Source: Dissophora ornata | Taxonomy: Eukaryota > Mortierellomycota > Mortierellomycetes > Mortierellales > Mortierellaceae | Reading direction: 5' to 3' | Assembly: GCA_025201705.1 (NCBI GenBank) | Contig: MU617185.1 | Location: forward strand, 1 to 19,872 | DNA length: 19,872 nucleotides | Shown: piece after piece, positions 1-8,401 of the stretch | How the letters are laid out: every line of letters starts with the position of its first letter | Numbering within the stretch: the stretch's first letter is position 1 | Program-made: the position numbers and the translations under genes | Notes under the pieces: model-generated | Seen by the model: the letters and a program-made list of their open reading frames with translations, nothing else | The model's database searches: none | What the model was told of the DNA's origin: nothing

Positions 1-77
1 GGACCACATTCCATATATGGTAATTGGTAATATTAAATACATCAAAGTAATGCTCTAAACTTTCCGCAAGACCACAA

Positions 78-149
78 TCCTTGGTAGTATAGTGGTGAGT
101 ATCTCCGCCTGTCACGCGGAAGACCGGGGTTCAATTCCCCGCCAAGGAG
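78..149 (+). tRNA. tRNA-Asp (anticodon GTC)
   Basis: A 72-base cloverleaf is visible. The acceptor stem is TCCTTGG (78-84) paired with CCAAGGA (142-148), and G149 is the discriminator base. The anticodon stem TCCGC (104-108) pairs with GCGGA (116-120) around the loop CTGTCAC, giving anticodon GTC at 111-113, which reads Asp codons GAC and GAU. Internal RNA polymerase III promoter elements match their consensus: A box TAGTATAGTGG at 85-95 and B box GGTTCAATTCC at 128-138. There is no intron and CCA is not encoded, as expected in a eukaryote. A T4 tract follows at 152-155. Confidence 0.98.
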
Positions 150-151
150 TC

Positions 152-155
152 TTTT
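152..155 (+). terminator. Pol III terminator of tRNA-Asp
   Basis: A run of four T lies two bases after the discriminator base of the tRNA, which is the usual minimal RNA polymerase III stop signal. Confidence 0.75.
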
Positions 156-306
156 GCAATATTTTTACCTCAAAAGTAACTCCCCGTGGTTGCACATGAT
201 TTTTGCGTTCTCCACAGAGTGCACAGTTGGTCCATTGTCGTTTATAATCCTTTTTTCCTCTCTCTTCCATTCATCATCAACTACTGTTAAAAAGAACTAT
301 TCGACA

Positions 307-650
307 ATGTCTGGAGCAAGAGAGGAGATCCTGGCCTCAGCAGTCAAGTTCTTACAAGACCCCAAAGTCCGGGCGTCGTCGCTCGGCAAGAAGGTTGCAT
401 TCTTGGAATCCAAGGGACTGACATCACAAGAGATTGAGGAGGCCATGGCCAGAGTCAACGGAACGTCGGCTGTCGCAGGAGCGGGAATGGTGGCAGCGCA
501 GGTTCAACAAATGATGGTCCGTCATCAAGGACCGGGTCAGGTCATGATGGTGCCACCGGCGCTGCCTGCCAAGTATGATTGGAAGGATATGTTCATTGCA
601 GCGGTCGTCGCAGGTGGATTCAGTTATGGGATGTGGCAAATCGCGAAGGT

Positions 651-701
<51 letters not shown>

Positions 702-1569
702 GGAGAGACATGCCAAAAAGGAAGTGCCTGTAGTAATCAGGGATCAAGTTAGAAAAGTGTCAAAAACCCATTGACATATTCAGCGCGCGGATTTCAAACT
801 CTCTTGTTTTTAGAAAGTGGTTGGACCCAAGTTACAGTGGCCATCGCAAGAAGATCTGGAGCTGGACAAGAAGAAGCTGGACGAGCAATTCGATGAGATC
901 GAGAAGAGTCTGGCAGAGGTCAAGGAGTCCACCACGATAGTAGCCAAGGACGTCGAAGATCAGACCGCACATCTGAAGGAATCTCTGGAGGGCATGTCCG
1001 GCGTGCTTGATGGCATGAAGAGCAATGACGATAAGCGCGAGCAGGAGCTGGCAGGCCTCAAGACCGACATCGACAACATTAAGACTATGATCCCAAAGGT
1101 AAAAAACGACGACATTTTGTTAAGAGAACGACGAACAAGTCTCCAAACCATTCGCAGTTAACATGTTGATGCTGTTCTTAACAAAAATTAGTTGATGGAA
1201 AAGAACAAAGAGTCGCAGACAAATACCATGAATGAGTTGCAGACAGAGATCAAGTCCCTCAAGAGTCTACTCTTGAACCGCCGTGGCGTTCCCGGAGCTC
1301 CCGGAGCTAGCCCTGTCATCCCAGGCAATACATCTGCAGCCCCATGGAACGCTGTCCCATCGTACTCTCCTCAAAGCAGCTCACCCTCCATCCCGACCGC
1401 CTTAAACACTACAGGAATGAAGGACGATGTCGCCATGAACTTTTTGAATACCAAGGCGTCGATCCCCGCATGGCAGTTGGCTGCGCAAAAGGCCGTTGTG
1501 AACAACGCCAACAGCAGTAACAATAACTCGGATGCGACACTTACAGAGGCTGCAGAGCCGACTGCGTAA
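307..1569 (+). CDS. PEX14: Peroxin 14 (Pex14), peroxisomal import docking protein
   Basis: Proposed exons are 307-648, 814-1098 and 1192-1569, joined in phase 0 at both introns (165 and 93 bases), giving 334 residues. Residues 3-50 form the Pex14 N-terminal domain with the family signature AVKFLQDP and then LGKKVAFLESKGL, the part that binds WxxxF motifs of the receptor Pex5. A single hydrophobic membrane segment lies at about 95-112. Exon 2 opens with LQWPSQEDLELDKKKLDEQF, typical of the family just after the membrane segment, and continues as a coiled coil to about residue 240. The tail is Pro/Ser/Ala-rich. An ATG at 154 is in frame, but the stretch before 307 looks like leader sequence, whereas 307 starts directly at the conserved domain. 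Pex14 works with Pex13 and Pex17 at the peroxisomal membrane to dock cargo-loaded Pex5. Intron 1 begins with a GA microsatellite. Confidence 0.95.
650..699 (+). repeat. (GA)n microsatellite inside PEX14 intron 1
   Basis: About 50 bases of nearly pure GA dinucleotide, with one GACA interruption near 661, start directly at the 5' splice site of PEX14 intron 1 (the G of GTGAG is base 649). If the intron were retained it would add an Arg/Glu dipeptide repeat and then stop at 772-774. Confidence 0.95.
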
Positions 1570-1630
1570 GAATGTAGTGGGCATCGCGCCAAATGTATAG
1601 ACAAAAAAAATGCTCGTCAACACAGGCAGC

Positions 1631-1636
1631 AATAAA
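1631..1636 (+). promoter_or_regulatory. Probable poly(A) signal of PEX14
   Basis: An exact AATAAA lies 61 bases after the PEX14 stop codon. It is the only AATAAA on this strand before the convergent neighbour begins. Confidence 0.55.
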
Positions 1637-1711
1637 AGAACACGCTCACACATACACACACATATCATATTTAGATACAAACAACGGATGGATGCATAGT
1701 TTCCGATGTCT

Positions 1712-1717
1712 TTTATT
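1712..1717 (-). promoter_or_regulatory. AATAAA overlapping the stop codon of the seven-helix gene
   Basis: On the minus strand the last codons read CAA TAA, followed by AA, so the TAA stop (1713-1715) lies inside an AATAAA hexamer. If it is used as a poly(A) signal, the 3' UTR would be very short, which would suit the 143-base gap to the convergent PEX14 stop codon. Confidence 0.4.
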
Positions 1718-2711
1718 GCACGGGCTGACGGATCTGGAAAAGAGGCTCATCTGGGACCCTGCTGGCAAGGTTCATCTGATGGTAGTCTTCTACATATGAC
1801 TCGATCGACACTGAGATGTGCGACTCAAGTGGTGACACTTGCTTGTCTGTCCCATGCAATGGGAAGGGCTGTCCACCGCCCCTAGCGGCAGTCGATGTCC
1901 TGTCCGAGGCGCCGCGGTTATTATTTGAGTTGGCGCGGGAGGTGACCCAGTGGATGGTGATGGCGTTCAAAGTCACATCCAGGGTACACAAGGCCAAGCA
2001 GATCAGCCCTCGCTCGTGGCCTTGGAAATAGAGGAAAGTCGAGATGTTGGCGGTGGACAGAATCATGGCCATGGTCGAGCCAAACAGAGCTCTCCGAGCG
2101 ACCTCTCTCAGCTTGCTCTTGGTGGGGCCTTGTAGCATGGAGGTGGAGGAGATCAAGGACCTCAGGAAGAGGGCGGTCAACCAGGCGGAGAGGAGGAAAT
2201 CGTACGCGATCAGAGGCAATGCGGACTGTTTCAGCAGCCCAATCTTGCAAATGCCATCGTCTGACACCACGGAAACGCGATACAAAATGGCGAGGACAAC
2301 CATGCTGGAATAAGGCAGGAGAAGGGCCATGTTGAACCTGAATGTGGGGCAGTTCCATCGAGCGATCCCGACTGCGGTGACGATATGGACACGCTCAATC
2401 AGGAAGAGGTAGATGAGGATCTTTGATGATGCATAGAGGAAGATGCAGAAGAAGACCGATATTTCGCACGAGACAGGGTTGAAGTCGTTGGTCTGGACTA
2501 GCAAGGCAGCTGAAAAGGAGAACAGCCAGGAGACGACGTAGAGGCCGATGACGAGACCGCGGGCGTAATTGATGGATCTGAGTTTGGTGCCGGCGGTCTT
2601 GCGACCGAAGAGCAGGGACATGATCGAGATGGATGTGAGGGAGACGAAGAGGGACAATGTCTCTAAAGCATCGGGAACGAATCGCGATGTGGGGGAGTCG
2701 AATGAGTCCAT
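1713..2711 (-). CDS. Seven-transmembrane (GPCR-like) protein
   Basis: One uninterrupted exon encodes 332 residues. The frame stays open upstream to 2765 but has no ATG before 2711, so 2711 is the start. Seven hydrophobic segments are visible at about residues 14-34, 50-72, 83-105, 124-145, 161-183, 205-226 and 234-255, followed by a polar tail of about 75 residues with Asn and Ser/Thr-rich parts. Cys82 at the start of helix 3, Cys155 in the loop between helices 4 and 5, and Glu106-Arg107 at the end of helix 3 match the position of the conserved disulfide and of the E/DR motif of class A GPCRs. The NPxxY motif of helix 7 and the Trp of helix 4 are not seen. I do not recognise it as Ste2, Ste3, Gpr1 or a cAMP-receptor type. 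Role in sensing is an inference; ligand and G protein are unknown. Confidence 0.8.
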   Translation of the reverse strand: MDSFDSPTSRFVPDALETLSLFVSLTSISIMSLLFGRKTAGTKLRSINYARGLVIGLYVVSWLFSFSAALLVQTNDFNPVSCEISVFFCIFLYASSKILIYLFLIERVHIVTAVGIARWNCPTFRFNMALLLPYSSMVVLAILYRVSVVSDDGICKIGLLKQSALPLIAYDFLLSAWLTALFLRSLISSTSMLQGPTKSKLREVARRALFGSTMAMILSTANISTFLYFQGHERGLICLALCTLDVTLNAITIHWVTSRANSNNNRGASDRTSTAARGGGQPFPLHGTDKQVSPLESHISVSIESYVEDYHQMNLASRVPDEPLFQIRQPVQ

Positions 2712-3259
2712 TGGGTGAGAACAGACTCGGGGAGAGGGGAGAGTGCGCGGTTGAGCACCGCACAAACGGGCGTGGGAGATACAGGCGGGAGTTGGGAGAA
2801 GGAGGACTGACTGTCGACGGGCGTGCAGACAGGGAAGAGGGAAGAGAGAATGGGGATCCGCAGATTGAATGGAATGGGGGAATGGGAGAGAAGCGGTCTG
2901 TCAAGCTGGCAACAAAGAACAAAGAACAATGAGCAGAGACACAAAGAAAGTATTGGAAAGAAGGTTTCCTTGTTTTCTTTCCTCTCTTCGAACACTGGCA
3001 GGGGCGAAGGCAAAGTGTGGGCGGAAAGCGAGATGCGTTTGTTTGGTTGCACAGTCGATCGCATCTACGCCAGTCGCCGGCCTATTTGTCCATGCAGCGC
3101 ATGGGGCAGCGCATAATCATTTCCCCTCATTTTCTTCCCCGGAAACCAGCGTTGATCCCACAGATCCACAACTGGCGAACGAATCGCCGGCCTTACCACA
3201 CGAGACAGGTGTCTCTCCTGCTTTTCAGTACCAGCCAACCGTGCTCTGGGCAGCCTCGA

Positions 3260-3288
3260 CCTCCTCCTCCTCCTCCTCCTCCTCCTCC
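3260..3288. repeat. (CTC)n trinucleotide tract
   Basis: About nine to ten perfect CTC/CCT units lie in the non-coding region upstream of the seven-helix gene. Confidence 0.95.
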
Positions 3289-3535
3289 CCCGCTCCCTCA
3301 TTCCTCTTCCTGTGCGGCTAGCCTTCTTTTTGCAGACACCCTGCTGGCCGGCCATTTATTCGTATACTTGCACAAGTACATCCTTTGCACTTCCCTCACA
3401 AAACAAACAAATGAAACCTACGAAAACAACCATTACAGTTTGCAGTTTGCCAAAGGAGCCCAAATGTGTGCAGCGTTTCCATCTGTTGACACAACAAGCA
3501 TTGGGGGTCACGCGAATCAATAACCTATGCCGCTT

Positions 3536-3588
3536 CTTCTCTCTCTCTCTCTCTCGCTCACACGCACACACGCACACACGCGCGCGCC
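3536..3588. repeat. Compound CT / CA / CG dinucleotide microsatellite
   Basis: A (CT)9-type run to about 3555 passes into alternating CA and CG steps to 3588, in non-coding DNA. The alternating purine-pyrimidine half could take up Z-DNA, which is an inference. Confidence 0.9.
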
Positions 3589-3934
3589 ATCCGAATTAAT
3601 ACCCCTCGCTATGCTATTCTCGTGGCATGTATCATGAGCCCATTCTGCTGTCAGCATGGCCCAACAAGCTAAGCAGCTTCATCGGTCTGTCTGCAATGCA
3701 GTCAGCGGTCCAAATGCCATCACCCTCTGGATGGAGCCATTTTCATACGTCAAAGAGATCCAGTAATAGGTTCATGTTTGCAGGGCTCATTTCACCAAGA
3801 GCGAGAGCAGGAACCGTGGTTTGATATCATTCAAGTCTGCCCATGACAACCCGGATGTCTTCTTTTTGATTAGTGCCTGGGCACACGCCATGAAGCTTGC
3901 TTCCTGATGATCGTCAACAAAACCAAAGCACACT

Positions 3935-3940
3935 TTTATT
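3935..3940 (-). promoter_or_regulatory. Probable poly(A) signal of the coiled-coil gene
   Basis: A minus-strand AATAAA (TTTATT on the plus strand) lies about 130 bases after the stop codon at 4073-4075. Confidence 0.5.
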
Positions 3941-4072
3941 TTCTTTCTATCCTGCCATCGGGGTCTCTGTCTTTCTCCCTGTCTCCTTAATAAAACATAA
4001 CTATTTTTATACAACTTTGGCGGCGAGCGCACATTGGGGTGCAGGAAAGTGCGATAATTATAAAACTATGTT

Positions 4073-7000
4073 TTAAACAGCCGCACTCTGACTACTCGTG
4101 TTGCTCCCACTGCTGCCTGTCTTCCAGAAATGAAGAATCTCTCTGTATGAAGACGGCCCCTGCACCGGAGTCTTCACAGTCTTTGCGATCGTCGATGTAG
4201 CTCCTACCGCTGCTGTTGCTGTTGCGGCTGCTACAGAATGCAGCGTGTCGAATGTCATGGCGCGTTGCATAATTCTTGCAGAGCCATTCGCGCTGCCGCT
4301 TAAGCTAGAGCTCGAGCCTGCACTATTCAATTTGGCTGCGAGCAGCGAGGGTGAAGACGACTTATTGCTTGATTTACCATCAATGCTGCTGCTGCTATTG
4401 CCAGCACTGGCGCCCGCGCTATTCAGCCGAGCTGTGAGCAGTGAGGACGACGGTGACCTGTTACTTGAGAGACCATTGCCGCCGCTGATGCTACTACTGT
4501 AGCTGCGTTGGTTCGAAGCCGTCACAGGAGTCGTGGTTGCCGTCGCAGTCGCGGCAGTGACAATGGCTGTTGGCGATGTCGCTGATGTCGTCGCTCGTAT
4601 AGGCTTCAACGCTGATAGGCTGTTTGAATCGAAGCTCGACAGCGACACTCTTCGATGCTTGGACGCCTGATCTACAGGCGCTTGTTCCGTCGCTGCTGCT
4701 GCTGTCATTGCTGTTGATGCAGATGCGAAGCTGTTCTGGAACCTCTCCTTGATCGGTGTCGTAGGTACGCTGTTCTGGAACTTGTCCTTGGTCGGCGTCG
4801 AGGGGAGGTACGTTGTCTTGGGAACGTACTCTGCATGGATGGTACCCATTCGGCTGCCAATTACAGTTCCGCGTTCTAACGGAGACGCAACCGTTGGGAC
4901 ACTGCTACTGCTGCTACTGCTGCTGCTGCCGGATCCATGCGAAAGAGCAGTGGCCGAGACACCATGGGTAGGGGACCATGCTGGTCTTGAGGATGCGATG
5001 CTGACAAACCCCTCGAGCGGATTTGCCATCAGAGCTTGCCTGCTGGGACTATAGCTGATCTCTTGAGGGGTAGTGGGAGACTGCGAGTCGTCAATGTAAA
5101 TACCATTCTCTGCCAATGTACGACGATGGGGTCTGGCGTACTGTGCTGATGCCGATTCTGTGGGCTTGGAATCAGCTTCTGAGAATAGCATTGAGGTGAT
5201 GGATCGATGGCCAGAAGAAGGGCTCGAAGAGAAGCCCGAGAAGGTGCCTGCATGGGGTGGGATCCCATTCTCTTCGTCCTGCTGTTGTTGCTGTTGGAGC
5301 TGTTGTTGAAGTAGCTGGTACATGCTCTCAGGTCTCGGCCGCCGCGACGCCAACACCGTTTCAAGTGCGCCGAGTCGGCCCTCCATCCTATCAAAGCACT
5401 TTTCCAACCGTGTAGATGTTTGCTCCATAGCCCGCACTCGCTCCTGAACTCGTCCTTCAATCTCACTTAGCAGTTTAGAATGCATCTCGGCCTCAATCCG
5501 ATCAACTCTCTTGCTGATTCGGCCATCGACTTCGTCCACAGTCTGGAAGAGCATCAGTTTCGCGTCTCGCATCTGGCCCATCAAATCCGTCAGCAATCCA
5601 TCGTTCAGCTCTTGGTAGCGCATGCCCAGAGCCTGGAGCTCGTGCCGAAGTTCGATAATCGAGGGCGATGAATCCGCAAGCTCTGTGGCGGCCTCGCCGT
5701 TCGCAGCTCGACCCCTGGTCCCTCTTATGCTTACAATACCCTCGACATCGTCTTCGCCTTCGATCGGCTCGAGGTATGCCTCAGCACCATGGCCTTGCGC
5801 GTCGATATCCCGGTAGGGCTGCATTGCGTTCGAGATGCGCGCCTCCTCGGCATTGATGGTACCCTCACCAACACCATCACCAGCACGGACGCCTTGCATG
5901 TTAGATTTGTGCGACTTGGCCACCTGGTGGACCTTTTGTGCAATCGAATTGTGGGCGCCGTGGAGGTCTTGCACCTATTCGCGATACAAGTATGTCCACG
6001 AGTCCATCTAGATTCTGGGGAGGTCGCGAATACGAGACGAGCTCTCTTTCGCTTCTTTTCCCGTACCTCTCTTACCTTAGACTCGATATCGACCAACTTG
6101 TACGATACCAGCACCTCCATCTGGTTGACCCGCAAGTCCAAATCTCCCACCTTCTCTGTCACATGCGACAGGATCTCTTTTCGCAAGGCCAAGGACCCAC
6201 CAGGGGTTTGATCAAGAGGAAGCGGTCTCGTTAAGGATTCCATAAGCGACCCAGCCTTGGGTGTCGACCCTGTTAGATCCAACGAATCCTCTGCAGGCGC
6301 GCCTGCCAAGGCGGCAGTATCCTCTTCCAACTTTCGGACGCGGTGCAAGAACTTTTGCTCGACCTCTTGAATGGCCTCTTGGATGCGTTTGTCCAGATCG
6401 GATTTGACCATGCCGAAAAAGTCGTCGATCGACTTTTGAGTGTCTTGGCCAAACGAGACCGTGGGCTCGGTACCTTCGGAAGGCGCCGGTGTCCTTCCCG
6501 CTGTGGAGAGTGATACCACGTTACCGTTGACATTAGCAGAGGACGGGAGGGGTGCCGAATCTGCAGACTGTGAACCATCGGGAACGGAGGCAGCTGCAGC
6601 AGCGGCGGCAGAGGCCATGGCAGCGGCGCCCTCGAGGACGCGCTTCACCTCGAGATCCTGGATCGGGTTCTCTGGAGACATTTGTGTCTCCCGAAGCGCG
6701 CTCTTGTCTACCACAGTTTCTTGTACGTCGTCATCCCCAGCCGTGGCAGTTCCCAGAACATCAAATCCGGTCATGATTCTTGTCAGTGATGACAGCGACG
6801 ATGTAGTGGTGGCGGTGTTAGATCGAGGTCGTCCCAACAGAAGCGGTGGTCTTGGTCCTCGAGGTTTGCTACCATCACTCTGATTTGTGTTGTTGAAGTT
6901 TGCCTGCTGCTGATCGGGAACTTCTTGTTGTTACTGTTGCTTGTTGCTTTTGCTGCTTGTCAGCCAGAGCCATACCTAGAGGGCTCCGACTTCCCCACCC

Positions 7001-7474
7001 GCCAAACACATCGCTAAGGCTGCTGCCGCCGCCAGAGCTCAGGCGCTGAAAGTGACGTCCAATACCTAGGCTTGGGTAGCTCGAAGGCTTGGCAAAGACC
7101 GGCTCTTCGTCTTCTTCCTCACGAATCGCGTCGAGGAACGGACTTCGTACGGAGAGTGATCCACTCAAGAGTTGGATGTTGTGATGGTCTATATCTACCT
7201 CATTGTACTCCTCCTCCTCCTCTGCTTCTTCGTCTTGATCACCACCACCGTCGTGATGATAGCTGGTGTGCAACAAATCGGTTCTACGATGGTGGTTTCT
7301 GTAGACGACATCGTCGTCCTCAGAAGAGTCGTCGTCGTGGACGAGATCGAGTCCCCCAAGTCGAGGGCGACCGTAGTGCTGCTGAAGAAAGAGATCTTCT
7401 TGGTACTCTTCGTTCTCGTCGACTTGAAGTTCTTCATATTCTTCATGATCCTGATAGTAGGTCATGGTATCCAT
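4073..7474 (-). CDS. Large acidic, coiled-coil, Ser-rich protein of unknown function
   Basis: Proposed exons are 7474-6935, 6879-6076 and 5974-4073 (introns of 55 and 101 bases, both phase 0), giving 1,081 residues. Residues 1-150 are very acidic with His runs. An Ala run lies near 270. Three predicted coiled coils occur at about 329-375, 411-475 and 552-660; the middle one crosses the second intron, whose splice is AAG|GTAAGA to ATAG|GTGCAA and is well supported by continuity of the helix. The last 400 residues are Ser/Thr/Ala-rich with a Gln run, two short tandem duplications and a closing YREILHFWKTG patch. No known domain is recognised. The layout suggests a cytoskeletal, septal or polarity scaffold, but that is a guess. 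The first intron is less certain: without it, the acidic part would be a separate gene and this one would begin at the ATG at 6774. The 7474 start is the first ATG in its frame. Confidence 0.68.
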
Positions 7475-8401
7475 TGGATATATGTATGAGAGTGTGTGTG
7501 TTTGAGGGTGAGAGAGAGAGTATGTGTATGCGTTGAAGTGTGCAAACTGGGTCCTATGCACAATGTGTGTTGTGGTGGGTGTTTATTTGCGGGATGGAAC
7601 GGTGTCGTTTCGCACTGTTGTTGGAGAGACAGAGGGAGGGTATGATGTCGATGTTCGCTTCTTTTGTTTTGTGTGAAGATCCCTTCAAAAAAAGAGGCAG
7701 GTCAATAGATACCCTGCGACTATTGTAGATGGACGTGGGTCTACAACGACGGATCTGCAAAAAACAGTCGGTGGAGGAAGAAAAGAAAGAGTGGGACGAG
7801 AAGTGGAGAACAAGAAAACGAAGAGTGAAGGCAGGCGGTAAGAAAAAGAGAGAAAGAACGGAACAAAAAAACATGGCCTGAACCCGTTTCTTTAGGAGTG
7901 AAGGTCATTCACCTTTGATGATGATGCCTCGGAGACACGGCGGGGTGTGTTGTGTGCAGTACATGGCATGTATGTTTGTTTTTTTAGAACAGAAAAAAAG
8001 GGGTAAAGCGGTAGTCATCCTCACCATGCCCGTCAGTTGACAAGGATGACCAAGGAGCAACATTACATACTCAGAGCCTCATCCCCCCCGCAAGGGAGCG
8101 AGAAGGTGGACATACTCGTGTCCACCCCTGCCCCCTCCATCTCCGCCCCTGCTCCATGCCCGCATGGGTGCACATGCAATGCTGCGCTGCGAGGAGTACT
8201 GTCCAGCAATGGTTAGACCCCTTACCCGTATCCACTCCTGAAACCCGCACAACGCTGCCGCATAGTCCACGCGTTCATGTCTGCAGGAACAAAAAAAAGG
8301 AGTACGAAGTCACAACTTTATTTTCTATGCAGGCAAAACATTTTTTTTTTCCCTTTTCACTCCCGGTTAACATCAGTCGGACCAGTGCATTGCCCCAACC
8401 C
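7475..8401. other. Divergent intergenic region, coiled-coil gene / THG1
   Basis: Both genes start away from this 927-base region, so it should hold both promoters. The left part (7480-7870) is rich in GT, GA and A runs. The middle (8014-8167) contains several perfect inverted repeats, described as a finding. A T10 run lies at 8341-8350, about 50 bases before the THG1 ATG, next to pyrimidine-rich sequence typical of fungal 5' leaders. Small open frames here show no coding character. Confidence 0.6.

Larger units (their letters stand above)
2712..4072. other. Non-coding stretch between seven-helix gene and coiled-coil gene
   Basis: This 1.36-kb region is upstream of the seven-helix gene and downstream of the coiled-coil gene, both on the minus strand. 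Bases 2715-2960 are purine-rich on the plus strand (pyrimidine-rich on the sense strand of the seven-helix gene), as in many fungal promoters and 5' leaders. A CTC triplet tract lies at 3260-3288 and a CT/CA tract at 3536-3588. The 3' UTR and poly(A) signal of the coiled-coil gene occupy the right end. Small open frames here lack coding character. A possible decayed reading frame at 3626-3830 is described as a finding. Confidence 0.6.

Noticed and set aside
154..306. In-frame N-terminal extension of Pex14 from the ATG at 154
   Set aside because: The extension starts inside the tRNA terminator region and does not resemble Pex14; the ATG at 307 begins the conserved domain directly.
424..747. 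Minus-strand frame with a Ser/Leu dipeptide repeat
   Set aside because: It is the antisense of PEX14 exon 1 and of the GA microsatellite.
3017..3523. Plus-strand frame with a poly-Pro run
   Set aside because: The Pro run is only the CTC triplet tract; there is no conserved part and the frame lies in a promoter region.
3787..4032. Short minus-strand frame downstream of the coiled-coil gene
   Set aside because: It overlaps the predicted 3' UTR and poly(A) signal, and its composition is not protein-like.
7072..7536. Plus-strand open frames opposite the acidic exon
   Set aside because: They are shadows of the GAA/GAT/GAC-rich minus-strand exon 6935-7474.
8000..8350. SRP RNA, RNase P or MRP RNA upstream of THG1
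   Set aside because: The conserved core motifs of these RNAs were not found; only generic stems, one GNRA loop, a B-box-like match and a T run are present.
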